Counted from the first letter of the stretch, positions 16,636-25,273 are shown. The stretch is DNA of 64,000 bases from Pseudobutyrivibrio xylanivorans (GCF_008935055.1 NZ_CP043028.1:2076501-2140500); one strand, 5' to 3'. Notes: generated by a model not told the origin, from the letters alone. Program-made: numbers and translations.

Positions 16636-17307
16636 ATGACAAAGGAATTATTCTTTCAGGCAATTATAAAGCTTGTTGCAGGGATTGTTATACTTGGGGC
16701 ATTATTATTTATACCTGCAGGTACCTTTAATTATTGGAATGGCTGGCTGTTTCTGGCAGTTCTCTTTATTCCAATGTTTATAGCAGGCATCATTATGATG
16801 TTTAAAAATCAAGAGCTTCTCAAAAAGAGATTAAATGCCAAGGAAGAGCAAGGGGAACAGAAGCTGGTAGTGCTCTTTAGTGGAATAATGTTTATCGCAG
16901 CCTTTGGTGTAGCGGGACTAAATTTCAGATTTAAGTGGATTGTTTTGCCTCAATGGGCAATTATAGTTGCTACCATCATTTTCTTAATAGCTTACATTTT
17001 ATATGCAGAGGTAATTAGAGAGAATGAATTCCTTTCAAGAACTGTAGAGGTTCAGGAAAACCAAAAGGTTGTAGATACAGGGCTTTATGGAATCGTGAGA
17101 CACCCAATGTATTCAGTTACCCTGTTGTTATTTGGAGCAATGCCTTGGATTTTGGGCTCCCCAATTTCTTTTATAATTATGCTTATCTATATTCCTATTA
17201 TTGTAAAAAGAATAAAAAATGAGGAGCAGGTTTTGAAGGAAGGACTTGAAGGTTACAGCGATTATTGTGAAAAGGTACGCTATAGAATTATTCCTTTCAT
17301 ATATTAG
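16636..17307 (+). CDS. Isoprenylcysteine/PEMT-type membrane methyltransferase
   Basis: A 223-residue membrane protein with about five hydrophobic segments. The C-terminal signature GLYGIVRHPMY and RIKNEEQ...EGYSDYCEKVRYRIIPF fit the ICMT/PEMT family of SAM-dependent membrane methyltransferases. In bacteria the substrate is usually unknown. I start at the ATG at 16636, which follows AGGGGGAG; the longer open frame upstream includes a methyltransferase fragment of another gene. A flavin reductase-like gene follows by 38 bp. Confidence 0.82.
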   Translation: MTKELFFQAIIKLVAGIVILGALLFIPAGTFNYWNGWLFLAVLFIPMFIAGIIMMFKNQELLKKRLNAKEEQGEQKLVVLFSGIMFIAAFGVAGLNFRFKWIVLPQWAIIVATIIFLIAYILYAEVIRENEFLSRTVEVQENQKVVDTGLYGIVRHPMYSVTLLLFGAMPWILGSPISFIIMLIYIPIIVKRIKNEEQVLKEGLEGYSDYCEKVRYRIIPFIY

Positions 17308-17345
17308 AGACACCCGGTATTTACAGACAAAAGAGGAGAATAACA

Positions 17346-18041
17346 ATGAAAACTGTAGTAATCAATGGGCAGAACCACAAGGGCTCTACCTATCACATTG
17401 GAATTGAACTTGCTGAAAAAATAGGCGGGGAAATTACAGAGTTTTTTCTACCAAGAGATTTTGGTGAGTTTTGCGTTGGCTGTACCAGTTGCTTCTTAAA
17501 TGGCGAAGATACCTGCCCACATGCCAATAAACTTAAACCAATCACAGATGCTATGGATGAAGCGGATGTTATTATTCTAACCAGTCCAGTTTATGTTTAC
17601 CACGCTACGGGTGCTATGAAAGCGCTGCTTGACCACTACGGTTTCCGATGGATGGTACATCGACCTGAGGAGAAGATGTTTAAAAAGCAGGGCGTGGTTA
17701 TCAGCACTGCAGCAGGCGGGGGAATGAAATCAACCAATAAAGATATGGCAGATAGCCTACATTATTGGGGAATACCAAAGATATATAAAATTGGAATGGC
17801 TGTTGCGGCGATAAGTTGGGAGAAGATTTCACCAAAGAAGATGGAGAAGATTCATAAAGAAACTGATACGCTTGCTAAGCAAATCATAGCAAATAATGGT
17901 AAGGTAAAACCGGGGTTAAAAACAAAAGGTTTCTTTGGAATATGTCGTTTGATTCAAAAGAGTGGATATAACCCAAAGGATATGGAATATTGGAAAGAAA
18001 AAGGATGGTTGGAGAAACGCCGTCCTTGGAAGGAGAGATAA
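17346..18041 (+). CDS. NAD(P)H-dependent FMN oxidoreductase (flavodoxin fold)
   Basis: A 231-residue protein with the flavodoxin-like start VVINGQNHKGSTYHIG (FMN phosphate loop), a CVGCTSCF cysteine cluster and ILTSPVYVYHATGAMKALLDH, typical of the NADPH-dependent FMN reductase family in anaerobes. Probably reduces quinones, nitro compounds or iron-sulfur partners in the cytosol. AGAGGAG precedes the ATG. Followed after 2 bp by a Dabb protein gene. Confidence 0.85.
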   Translation: MKTVVINGQNHKGSTYHIGIELAEKIGGEITEFFLPRDFGEFCVGCTSCFLNGEDTCPHANKLKPITDAMDEADVIILTSPVYVYHATGAMKALLDHYGFRWMVHRPEEKMFKKQGVVISTAAGGGMKSTNKDMADSLHYWGIPKIYKIGMAVAAISWEKISPKKMEKIHKETDTLAKQIIANNGKVKPGLKTKGFFGICRLIQKSGYNPKDMEYWKEKGWLEKRRPWKER

Positions 18042-18043
18042 AC

Positions 18044-18346
18044 ATGGTAAAACACATTATTTTATGGACACTGAAGGATGAGCTTTCAGCAGAGGAAAAA
18101 GAGCAGGTAAAGAAGGGAATCAAAGAAGGACTTGAGGGGTTGGCTGGAAAAATTCCAGGAATGATTGATATAAAAGTTAATATCAATGGACTTGCCAGTT
18201 CAAATGCAGATTTGATGCTGGATTCTTCTTTTGAAAGTGAGGAAGCTCTTAAAGGGTACGCAGTGCATCCAGAGCATGTTGCAGTTGCTGACGGAAAGGT
18301 CAGACCTTACACAAAAATTAGAAGTTGCCTAGACTTTGAGGTGTAG
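18044..18346 (+). CDS. Dabb (stress-responsive A/B barrel) family protein
   Basis: A 100-residue ferredoxin-fold protein: MVKHIILWTLKDE at the start, VNINGLASSNADLMLDS in the middle, and HPEHVAVADGKVRP near the end match the Dabb family. Function is generally unknown; members dimerise into a barrel. I use the ATG at 18044 after GGAGAG rather than the longer frame from 17990, which lies inside the preceding gene. Confidence 0.85.
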   Translation: MVKHIILWTLKDELSAEEKEQVKKGIKEGLEGLAGKIPGMIDIKVNINGLASSNADLMLDSSFESEEALKGYAVHPEHVAVADGKVRPYTKIRSCLDFEV

Positions 18347-18363
18347 TTATTTTGGAGGAAAAC

Positions 18364-18921
18364 ATGAGTAAAAAACTTGCAGTTATATTCCCAGGAGTGG
18401 GTTACCATGCAGACAAGCCACTTCTTTATTATTCAAAAAAGCTTGCCAAGAATAAAGAATACGAGACTATTGAAATTAAATACGAATTGCCTGAGGCAGG
18501 AACGGTGATAAAAGCAGATGCCGAAAAGCGCCAGCAGGCTTTTGACACAGCCTTTGAGCAGGTGACAGAACAGTTAAAAGATATCGTATTTACGGATTAT
18601 GAAAAGGTGGTTTTCATTGGAAAAAGTATCGGTACAGCCTTAGCAGCAAGATACAACATGACCTATGAGTTAGAGGCAGATCAAATCATTTTTACACCTA
18701 TAGAAACAACCTTTGCGTTTGTTAACCCTTGTGAAGGCTTTGTATTCCACGGTGATGCTGATCCACTCTGCGACACAGATATGTGTACACAGCTTTGCGA
18801 TGAATTATCACTTACTTATGTGGTAATACCAAATGCAAATCATTCTCTTGAAACGGGGGATGTGATGGTGGATATTGCCAACCTTCAAACAGTAATGGAG
18901 TTGGTTGATAAGCTGATATAA
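18364..18921 (+). CDS. Alpha/beta hydrolase
   Basis: A 185-residue protein. The nucleophile elbow is FIGKSIGTAL (G-K-S-I-G), the acid lies near FHGDADPLCD and the His in NANHSLETGD. No signal peptide. The substrate is unknown. The ATG at 18364 is preceded by GGAGG; the frame extends a few codons upstream through a TTG. Part of a run of closely packed plus-strand genes. Confidence 0.8.
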   Translation: MSKKLAVIFPGVGYHADKPLLYYSKKLAKNKEYETIEIKYELPEAGTVIKADAEKRQQAFDTAFEQVTEQLKDIVFTDYEKVVFIGKSIGTALAARYNMTYELEADQIIFTPIETTFAFVNPCEGFVFHGDADPLCDTDMCTQLCDELSLTYVVIPNANHSLETGDVMVDIANLQTVMELVDKLI

Positions 18922-18951
18922 AAGATTAAGTAATAAGGTTAGGAATTAGAA

Positions 18952-19734
18952 ATGCAACTTATATTTATTAGACACGGGGACCCAGACTATGAAAATGATA
19001 CGCTTACAGAGAAAGGACATCGTGAGGCACAGCTTCTCGCAGATATTATTGAGCAATATCGTATAGACGAAGTGTATCAGTCGCCTCTTGGTAGAGCAAA
19101 AGACACAGCGGCCTACAGCTGCAAGAAATTAGGTATTGAACCGGTTACTTTAGATTGGCTGAAGGAGTTTCCTGCTCAGGCCGACCCTAATATTTCCGAG
19201 GATGTTCGTAGAGCATATGCTAATGAGCTTCAGAAAGATGAGACAACTGGTGAATACAAGTCTCATATTCTTTGGGATGTGTTGCCATCATATTATATTG
19301 ACCATCCAGAGCTTTTTGATAGAAATGGTTGGAGGGAATCCAGTCTGGTAAAGGCTAGCAATATGCCGGCTCTTTATGATGAAGTAACTGGCGAGTTTGA
19401 GAAGTTTTTGAAGGCTAATGGCTACGAGAAAGAGGGAATGGCATACAGGGTATCGCAAAATAACGATAAAGTAATCGCATTCTATTGCCACTATGGACTT
19501 ACATCCTTGTTACTCTCATATCTGTGGAATGTATCACCTTTTGTGGTGTGGCAGTTTACGGCCTTGGCTCCAACTTCTGTTACAGAGGTGGCATCCGAGG
19601 AGAGAGAAAAGGGAATTGCTACATTTAGAACTCTCCGTGCAGGAGATATATCGCATTTACGAATCGGAAATGAGGAGCCATCATTTTCGGCAAGATTTTG
19701 CGAAAGATATGAAAACATGGATGAAAGACATTAA
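18952..19734 (+). CDS. Histidine phosphatase family protein
   Basis: A 260-residue protein with the phosphohistidine motif IFIRHGDPDYE at the N-terminus, the SPLGRAKDTA segment, and a C-terminal His in AFYCHYGLTSLL. These mark a phosphoglycerate mutase-like phosphatase; the substrate is unknown. AGGA lies upstream of the ATG. Confidence 0.85.
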   Translation: MQLIFIRHGDPDYENDTLTEKGHREAQLLADIIEQYRIDEVYQSPLGRAKDTAAYSCKKLGIEPVTLDWLKEFPAQADPNISEDVRRAYANELQKDETTGEYKSHILWDVLPSYYIDHPELFDRNGWRESSLVKASNMPALYDEVTGEFEKFLKANGYEKEGMAYRVSQNNDKVIAFYCHYGLTSLLLSYLWNVSPFVVWQFTALAPTSVTEVASEEREKGIATFRTLRAGDISHLRIGNEEPSFSARFCERYENMDERH

Positions 19735-19748
19735 AGAGAGGAATTATT

Positions 19749-19976
19749 ATGTCATATTTAATTAAGGATACAACAAAAGAAGAGCGTGAGCAGATTGTTA
19801 AGGAGTCTCTTGGAAATATTGAGGCAAACTGTGACGGCTGTATGGCAGGTTTGGCTGAGATGTATCAGGATTACATTGATGGTAAGAAGGAACTCAGAGA
19901 TATAAATATGGAATTCAATGCCAGATATGTTAAGGACAACGATATGGAGACTCGTGGTTCCAGCTGCGTGATGTAG
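19749..19976 (+). CDS. Small conserved-looking protein with CxxC
   Basis: 75 residues, charged and probably cytosolic, with NCDGCMAG near the middle and a single Cys at the end (SSCVM). Similar small proteins are common in Firmicutes but have no assigned function. GAGAGGA precedes the ATG, 14 bp after the phosphatase gene. Confidence 0.6.
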   Translation: MSYLIKDTTKEEREQIVKESLGNIEANCDGCMAGLAEMYQDYIDGKKELRDINMEFNARYVKDNDMETRGSSCVM

Positions 19977-20003
19977 AACGACGGAGTAGTGGAGAAAGGT
20001 GTT

Positions 20004-20069
20004 ATGAAAACTATTACAAAGGGAGAAATAAAGGGAGAAGACAAAAATGCAAATTGGAAGTTCAAATGA
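20004..20069 (+). CDS. Possible 21-residue leader ORF
   Basis: ATG at 20004 with GGAGAAAGG upstream, ending 22 nt inside the next gene. Lys-rich, no recognised family. It could couple translation to the methyltransferase gene or be chance. Confidence 0.25.
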   Translation: MKTITKGEIKGEDKNANWKFK

Positions 20070-20832
20070 TACAGCGGCTGTAAAGGCACAGTATGCAACA
20101 TCAAAGAGATACGATGTTAGGGTTAATTTTCACGACATGTATTCAACAAACAAGCAAGGATATAGCGACTGGCTTGTTTCCAACTATGATATCCGTGAAG
20201 GCATGAAAGTTCTTGAGCTTGGCGGAGGACCAGGCGGCTTGTGGGTAGGAAGAGAAGACATTATAGCAAGATGCAGCAAGTTCGTATTTACGGATTTTTC
20301 TGAGGGAATGCTTGAGACAGCTAAAAAGAATTTAGGTGAGCGCGATAATATAGAATTCAGAGTGGCTGATATTCAGAATCTTGATTTTGAAGATGACGAA
20401 TTTGATGTGGTAATTGCAAATGGAATGCTTTATCACGTGCCGGATTTGGAAAAAGCACTGAGTGAAGTTAGAAGAGTATTAAAGGATGGTGGAGTATTTT
20501 ACTGCGCTACTTTTGGAGAGAACAATTTCACAGATAAGCTTGCTGAGTGGTTTGAATTAGGCGGTGAGGAGTTCCACCCTAATCACAATTTTACATTACA
20601 AAATGGCGGAGAGAAGCTCCAAAAGGAATTCAAGGAAGCGAAAGTAATTGTCTTTGAGGATTCTCTTCATATCACTGAAATGGAGCATCTTGTAGAGTAT
20701 CTTCAGAGTCTTGCATCTTTTAAGGCAATTTTAGATTTACCAGTTGAGAAAATTAGAGAGATTCTTTCAACTCATTTTGAGAATGGTGCAATTGATTTGC
20801 CTAAGGAATATGGAACATTTGCCTGCCAGTAA
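20047..20832 (+). CDS. Class I SAM-dependent methyltransferase
   Basis: A 261-residue protein. SAM-binding motif I is VLELGGGPGGLW, motif II includes FTDFSEGML, and VIANGMLYHVPDLEKAL follows, as in UbiE/Methyltransf_11 proteins. The methyl acceptor is unknown. GGGAGAAG lies before the ATG. A hairpin cluster follows the stop. Confidence 0.85.
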   Translation: MQIGSSNDTAAVKAQYATSKRYDVRVNFHDMYSTNKQGYSDWLVSNYDIREGMKVLELGGGPGGLWVGREDIIARCSKFVFTDFSEGMLETAKKNLGERDNIEFRVADIQNLDFEDDEFDVVIANGMLYHVPDLEKALSEVRRVLKDGGVFYCATFGENNFTDKLAEWFELGGEEFHPNHNFTLQNGGEKLQKEFKEAKVIVFEDSLHITEMEHLVEYLQSLASFKAILDLPVEKIREILSTHFENGAIDLPKEYGTFACQ

Positions 20833-20845
20833 ATTATAGGTTTTT

Positions 20846-20956
20846 GATTTTCCTCAGAAAATCAAGAACCGGACATGGACCAATATTTTCTGAAAGAAAA
20901 TATTGCTTGGCAAAGCCAAGTTCTTGTGGGCTTTTTCCTTAAGTAGCCCACAAGAA
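20846..20956. other. Cluster of four hairpins
   Basis: Four stems lie side by side: GATTTTC/GAAAATC (20846-20863), AATATTTTC/GAAAATATT (20882-20904), CTTGGC/GCCAAG (20906-20920) and TTCTTGTGGGCT/AGCCCACAAGAA (20921-20956). AAGAAC (20864-20869) can also pair with GTTCTT (20920-20925), enclosing the middle two and competing with the last stem. No reading frame. It could be a structured RNA, an attenuator for the next gene, or a small palindromic mobile element. Confidence 0.6.
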
Positions 20957-21018
20957 GTCATAGTTTTTTATTCTTACAGATATCATAATCAGGTATCTGG
21001 ATATTAATAGAGGTGACT

Positions 21019-21564
21019 ATGGAACTAATAAAGGGAAGACCAGATAATATAGAGGGACGTTTGCCAAGGGAGGTTCGTACTTACGATTTTTTAGATTCGC
21101 TTGGAATCGAATATGAGAGAACAGACCACGAAAGGACGGATACCATGGAGGCCTGTAACAAGGTCGATGAGATTTTGGGCGTAGTGATTTGTAAGAATCT
21201 ATTTCTATGCAATCGTCAGAAGACGTCATTTTATCTGCTGATGATGCCAGGAGATAAGAAGTTTAAGACAAAGGAATTATCATCACAGATAGGCTCTTCC
21301 AGACTTTCATTTGCAGAACCGGAGGATATGTTGAAATACCTAGACATCGAGCCGGGTTCTGTAAGCATTATGGGACTTATGAATGACAAGGACAATGCTG
21401 TGCAGCTCCTGATTGACGAGGATGTTCTTAAAGATGATTACATCGGATGTCATCCGTGTGTGAATACATCAAGTATGAAATTACTCACGGAAGATGTGAT
21501 TCAGAAGTTTCTGCCAGCAGTGGGACATGATTATAGGACTGTTCACTTGGTTGGGGAAGATTAA
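21019..21564 (+). CDS. YbaK/ProX-type aminoacyl-tRNA editing protein
   Basis: A 181-residue protein of the YbaK/prolyl-tRNA editing family, which removes wrongly attached amino acids from tRNA. Recognisable segments are CKNLFLCNRQKTSFYLLMM, the substrate-loop region GSVSIMGLMND and IGCHPCVNTSSMK. I use the ATG at 21019 after AGAGG; a GTG at 21013 would overlap that site. Confidence 0.8.
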   Translation: MELIKGRPDNIEGRLPREVRTYDFLDSLGIEYERTDHERTDTMEACNKVDEILGVVICKNLFLCNRQKTSFYLLMMPGDKKFKTKELSSQIGSSRLSFAEPEDMLKYLDIEPGSVSIMGLMNDKDNAVQLLIDEDVLKDDYIGCHPCVNTSSMKLLTEDVIQKFLPAVGHDYRTVHLVGED

Positions 21565-21605
21565 AGAATTATTACGGAGGAGATTGGATATTCTGTATTC
21601 AAAAG

Positions 21606-22220
21606 TCATATAATAACATAAATAATATAAAACACAATTTGGAGAGTCGGTTTGTCAAATGTTTTAAATACCAATCTATTATCATTTCTAGAACTAATAA
21701 TGTACGAAACAGGATATCTATCATATAAATCGATAATGGCACTTAAATATAGTTTTTTCTTTTCACCAGGTATTTTAAATTCGGTTACATCTGTTGCCCA
21801 TTTTTGATTTGGTGCAGTTGCATAGAAATCTCTTTGAAGAATGTTTTCAGCTACAGCCTGTGGTGTTGAAGATATATATTTTTTCTTTTTCTTTCTGATA
21901 ACAGAATGAACATTTAACTTCTTCATTATCCTGTGAACACGTTTTTTACTATAATTCGTGTGATTAAAATGATTGATCCAAGAGGTCATTCTTCGATAGC
22001 CTAAGATATGATTAAAACGCGCATCATACTCTTTAATAAGATTTGCTAGTTCAATATTTTCCTGTTCTTGAATAGGTATTTCTCTATGCAACCATTTATA
22101 ATAAGCAGCTCTTGAAACAGATAACTGCTTACACATCCAGTTAATACTCCAGCCTTTGTTTTCATAAAAGTATTTAATTGCCATATACTTTGATTCATAG
22201 CGTTGTTTGCCGAGCCTCAC
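21606..22220 (-). pseudogene. IS3 transposase OrfB, truncated
   Basis: 204 residues with the N-terminal HTH_21 region and the first integrase Asp (WATDVTEF). The frame reaches VFKTFDK and then passes directly into the terminal repeat and flanking DNA, ending in hydrophobic junk. A normal OrfB continues about 80-100 residues with the second Asp (HSDRG) and the Glu; both are absent, so it is inactive. GTG start overlaps the OrfA stop. Confidence 0.85.
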
Positions 22221-22906
22221 ATCCCTTCGAATTCTTTCACTTTTTTTAATAATTGTACCAACATGTCATTTTCTTCTAACTGACGCTTAAGTCGTTTGTT
22301 TTCTCTTCGAAGACGTTCTAATTCATCTACTTCATCATCAGTTTTATGACGACCACGTTTATCAGACAATCCTTCTTCACCAGTAGCATCATATTTTCTA
22401 ACCCATGAATACACTTGACTATATGAGACATTATACAAGCTAGCCGTGTCTTTATAAGCTCTGTCATGCGATAAACAGTATTCAACGATTTCTTTGCGCT
22501 CTTCAATAGTGGTTTTTCTTCTTGCTTCTGCCATATAGACCTCCCGCATAGGATTATAATCCTTGAGTTCTCTATTAGCATTATATAATAAAATCCAATG
22601 ATGTAGAGTTGAAGACGAAGGTATACCATGTTTAATGGCAATATCCTCTAGCGACCCTTGTCCTTCAAGATACTCTTCAATTATTTGTAGTTTTTCCGAG
22701 GCAGAATAGCATCTATTACCACTAGATTGAATAAATGCATTTTCGCCAAATGCAAGATATTTACGAACCCATCTTTCGAGCATTTTATAATGACTACTTT
22801 CGCCATGATTAATGCCATACTTATCATATATTTCTTGGCGTGATAAATTTCCTTCGAGATAGTCTCTACACGCGGCAATCTTTAATTCTGTAGAATATTT
22901 AGACAT
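22217..22906 (-). CDS. IS3 transposase OrfA
   Basis: 229 residues with three helix-turn-helix segments (near residues 10-50, 60-100 and 125-170) and a C-terminal leucine-rich coiled coil (LERLRRENKRLKRQ), the usual DNA-binding and dimerising half of IS150-group transposases. I start at 22906, where the GGGGG of the upstream hairpin serves as ribosome-binding site. Confidence 0.85.
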   Translation of the reverse strand: MSKYSTELKIAACRDYLEGNLSRQEIYDKYGINHGESSHYKMLERWVRKYLAFGENAFIQSSGNRCYSASEKLQIIEEYLEGQGSLEDIAIKHGIPSSSTLHHWILLYNANRELKDYNPMREVYMAEARRKTTIEERKEIVEYCLSHDRAYKDTASLYNVSYSQVYSWVRKYDATGEEGLSDKRGRHKTDDEVDELERLRRENKRLKRQLEENDMLVQLLKKVKEFEGM

Positions 22907-22912
22907 AAAAAA

Positions 22913-22957
22913 CCCCCTTAAGTAGATTTGGTTATTTACCATGTCTACTTAAGGGGG
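22913..22957 (-). terminator. Hairpin terminator that also covers the OrfA ribosome-binding site
   Basis: A perfect 14-bp stem (TCTACTTAAGGGGG and its complement) with 17-nt loop, followed on the minus strand by TTTTTT and then ATG. It has the form of an intrinsic terminator inside the element, and its last arm holds the GGGGG ribosome-binding site, so transcripts entering from outside would neither continue nor be translated. Confidence 0.7.
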
Positions 22958-23141
22958 AGCATATCATGATGTCGACTCTCTTTTTTAGCTGAGATAATTG
23001 AGTTACAATGAAAAAAATACATCTTGAAGTTAATAACATTTGTGATATGATAACAATAGATTTTGTAAAATACAATTGCGCTAAATTGACATAATTTAGT
23101 AAGTAGAGAATAAAAGGAAATAATAATAAGAGGTTTTTATC

Positions 23142-24233
23142 ATGAACAAGGAATTTAATATTCAGGAGTATATGACACGAGGTGTTGAAAGGGTAGTTTC
23201 AGATGCTATAAAAGCAACTCTTAAGAACCCTAAAGAAAGTGCTTACATGGCTAGATTTGCAATGGCTACAAAAGCTGCTTCGAAGAAAAGGGCAAAACTG
23301 GAAGCAGAGGGTGAGCATATTCCTCCATTTTTAATTGCTAGTATAACAAGCAGTTGTAATCTTCACTGTGCTGGTTGCTATTCCAGATGTAATAATGCGA
23401 CTAATGATACTGAACCTGTTCATCAGCTTACAGACGATGAGTGGCTTAAGATTTTTGATGAAGCAGATGAGCTTGGTGTTAGCTTCATTCTTCTTGCAGG
23501 AGGTGAGCCACTTCTTAGAAAAGGTGTTATAGAGTCTGCTGGCAAGAAGCAGAATATACTTTTTCCGATTTTTACGAATGGAACCTTCATGACAGATAAG
23601 TATTTTGAGCTGTTTGATAAAAATAGGAATCTTATTCCAATAATGAGTATCGAGGGAGAGAAAAAAGCTACAGATAATAGACGCGGTGATGGTGTTTATG
23701 ATAAGCTCATCTCAAATATGGATGAACTTCAAAGTCGCGGACTTATTTATGGAGCTTCAGTGACTGTGACAACGGAAAATCTTAATGATGTTTCATCTGA
23801 AAGCTTTATAGGTAGCCTGTCTGATAAGGGATGCAAGGCTGTTATATTTGTTGAGTTTGTTCCAGTGACTGATGATTCAAAACATCTTGCACCTGGTGAT
23901 GATGATAGGGAATATCTTAAAAATGAGATTATGAGACTGAGACAGGAGCATCCTGAGATGGTATTTGTATCTTTCCCTGGAGATGAGAAGAGCTCAGGAG
24001 GATGCATTGCTGCAGGGCGCGGATTTTTCCATATCAACTCACATGGTGGCGCAGAACCATGTCCATTTTCACCATATTCGGATATCAATGTAAAGGATAC
24101 TTCTCTTAGGGAAGCTATGAACTCAAAACTATTCAAAGCGTTGCAGTCAGAAGGAGTGCTTATGGATGACCATGATGGTGGATGCGTTTTGTATGAAAAG
24201 AGAAAACTAGTTGAAGAAATATTTTTAGCATAA
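23142..24233 (+). CDS. Radical SAM protein with C-terminal Cys-rich region
   Basis: A 363-residue radical SAM enzyme. The cluster motif is CNLHCAGC (C-x3-C-x2-C) near residue 72, with AGGEPLL following. The C-terminal part has CIAAGRGFFHI, EPCPFSPY and GGCVLYE, resembling SPASM/twitch domains that bind an extra iron-sulfur cluster. Such enzymes often modify peptides or proteins, but no precursor peptide gene is evident nearby. A flavin reductase-like gene follows after 18 bp and may be co-transcribed. Confidence 0.85.
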   Translation: MNKEFNIQEYMTRGVERVVSDAIKATLKNPKESAYMARFAMATKAASKKRAKLEAEGEHIPPFLIASITSSCNLHCAGCYSRCNNATNDTEPVHQLTDDEWLKIFDEADELGVSFILLAGGEPLLRKGVIESAGKKQNILFPIFTNGTFMTDKYFELFDKNRNLIPIMSIEGEKKATDNRRGDGVYDKLISNMDELQSRGLIYGASVTVTTENLNDVSSESFIGSLSDKGCKAVIFVEFVPVTDDSKHLAPGDDDREYLKNEIMRLRQEHPEMVFVSFPGDEKSSGGCIAAGRGFFHINSHGGAEPCPFSPYSDINVKDTSLREAMNSKLFKALQSEGVLMDDHDGGCVLYEKRKLVEEIFLA

Positions 24234-24251
24234 TTTTAGGAGGGTGAATTT

Positions 24252-24722
24252 ATGGAATTTAACACTAATATTTTTGACCAATATGATAAGAAGTGGGCTT
24301 TGCTTACCGCAGGTGATAAAAGCAACTTTAACACTATGACAATTAGCTGGGGCGGTCTTGGAACCATTTGGAACAAGCCGGTAGCTACAGTTTATGTAAG
24401 AACATCTCGCTATACACACGAATTCATGGATAATAATGAATACTTCACAGTAAGTTTCTATCCAGAAGAATATAAGAAAACATTAGGTGTTCTTGGCTCT
24501 AAGTCAGGTCGTGATATGGATAAGATGAATGAATCAGGTCTTAATCCTAAAGAAGTTGAGCATGGTATGACTTTTGCTGAAGCAGAGGTGACTCTTGTTT
24601 GTAGAAAGCTTATGTGCCAGCCACTTGAGCCTTCAAATATGAATCCAGATATTGCAGAGCAGTTCTATGGAAAAGAAGCACAGCATGATATGTATATTGG
24701 TGAAGTAGTAGGGATAATATAG
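24252..24722 (+). CDS. Flavin reductase-like protein
   Basis: A 156-residue protein of the flavin reductase-like (FMN-binding split barrel) family: NFNTMTISWGGLGTIWNKPVA and the YTVSFYP-like core NEYFTVSFYP are visible. It probably binds FMN. GGAGGG precedes the ATG. Position after the radical SAM gene suggests a reductive partner, which is inference. Confidence 0.8.
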   Translation: MEFNTNIFDQYDKKWALLTAGDKSNFNTMTISWGGLGTIWNKPVATVYVRTSRYTHEFMDNNEYFTVSFYPEEYKKTLGVLGSKSGRDMDKMNESGLNPKEVEHGMTFAEAEVTLVCRKLMCQPLEPSNMNPDIAEQFYGKEAQHDMYIGEVVGII

Positions 24723-24846
24723 TACATCTGAAATTGCAAGTAGAAATTTTACTATATTATTTTGTGCAGATTATCATCTTATCATTAGACGAAGAATCCC
24801 GATATAGAAAGTACCATAATAAATCAGTAGAGATACTGAGTACAGT

Positions 24847-24883
24847 AAAGGGCTATCACTGTTAAATATGGCGATAGCCTTTT
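24847..24883 (+). terminator. Intrinsic terminator
   Basis: AAGGGCTATC/GATAGCCTT stem followed by TTTT. About 125 bp after the flavin reductase-like gene; the gap holds no gene. Confidence 0.65.
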
Positions 24884-24909
24884 GCTTATTAGTCTAAGGA
24901 GGGATAGCC

Positions 24910-25041
24910 ATGCTGGTAGTTGTAGTTGTGATAGTTGTATTATTCGGTATAGAAATAATTAGAGTAAAGAATATTAGTAATGATAATGGAAAAGAAGAAC
25001 TTCAGATGGAGGAAATCCCCCTTCAGGATGATTGGAAATGA
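24910..25041 (+). CDS. Small single-pass membrane peptide
   Basis: 43 residues: an N-terminal hydrophobic helix rich in Val/Ile (residues 2-15), then an acidic tail with QDDWK at the end. AGGAGG stands 7 nt before the ATG and a terminator follows the stop, so it is a self-contained unit. No family recognised. Confidence 0.55.
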   Translation: MLVVVVVIVVLFGIEIIRVKNISNDNGKEELQMEEIPLQDDWK

Positions 25042-25061
25042 TGAACTAGTAGCTTATATAT

Positions 25062-25097
25062 ACAAGCTATAGCAGATACGCTATGGCTTGTTTTTTT
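25062..25097 (+). terminator. Intrinsic terminator
   Basis: ACAAGC-ATAGC/GCTAT-GCTTGT stem followed by seven T residues. Confidence 0.85.
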
Positions 25098-25145
25098 ATG
25101 TCTGATTTTTGTACAATTCATATATCCTCAATATTCGTAATTCTG

Positions 25146-25175
25146 TTGCATTCAACACCTTAGAATTACTATAAT
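25146..25175 (+). promoter_or_regulatory. Sigma-A type promoter
   Basis: TTGCAT (25146-25151), 18-bp spacer, TATAAT (25170-25175), about 100 bp before the zinc-ribbon gene. Confidence 0.6.
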
Positions 25176-25273
25176 AGACAAATACAAGGCGGAATTTGTG
25201 GTATTCAAATTTTTATTATGTATACGGATATATTTTTGAAGATAAATATTAAGCATTAAGGAAGGAATTAAAT

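Larger units (their letters stand above)
21642..22980 (-). mobile_element. IS3-family element (IS150-like), internally deleted
   Basis: 1339 bp bounded by GAGAGTCG (21642-21649) and CGACTCTC (22973-22980), with looser similarity further in. It contains a full helix-turn-helix gene (orfA) and a shortened integrase gene (orfB). The inverted repeats survive, but the stretch carrying the last two catalytic residues has been lost. No clear target duplication. Confidence 0.7.

Noticed and set aside
23008..23094. 28-codon ORF before the radical SAM gene as a precursor peptide
   Set aside because: No ribosome-binding site and no features of known precursor peptides.
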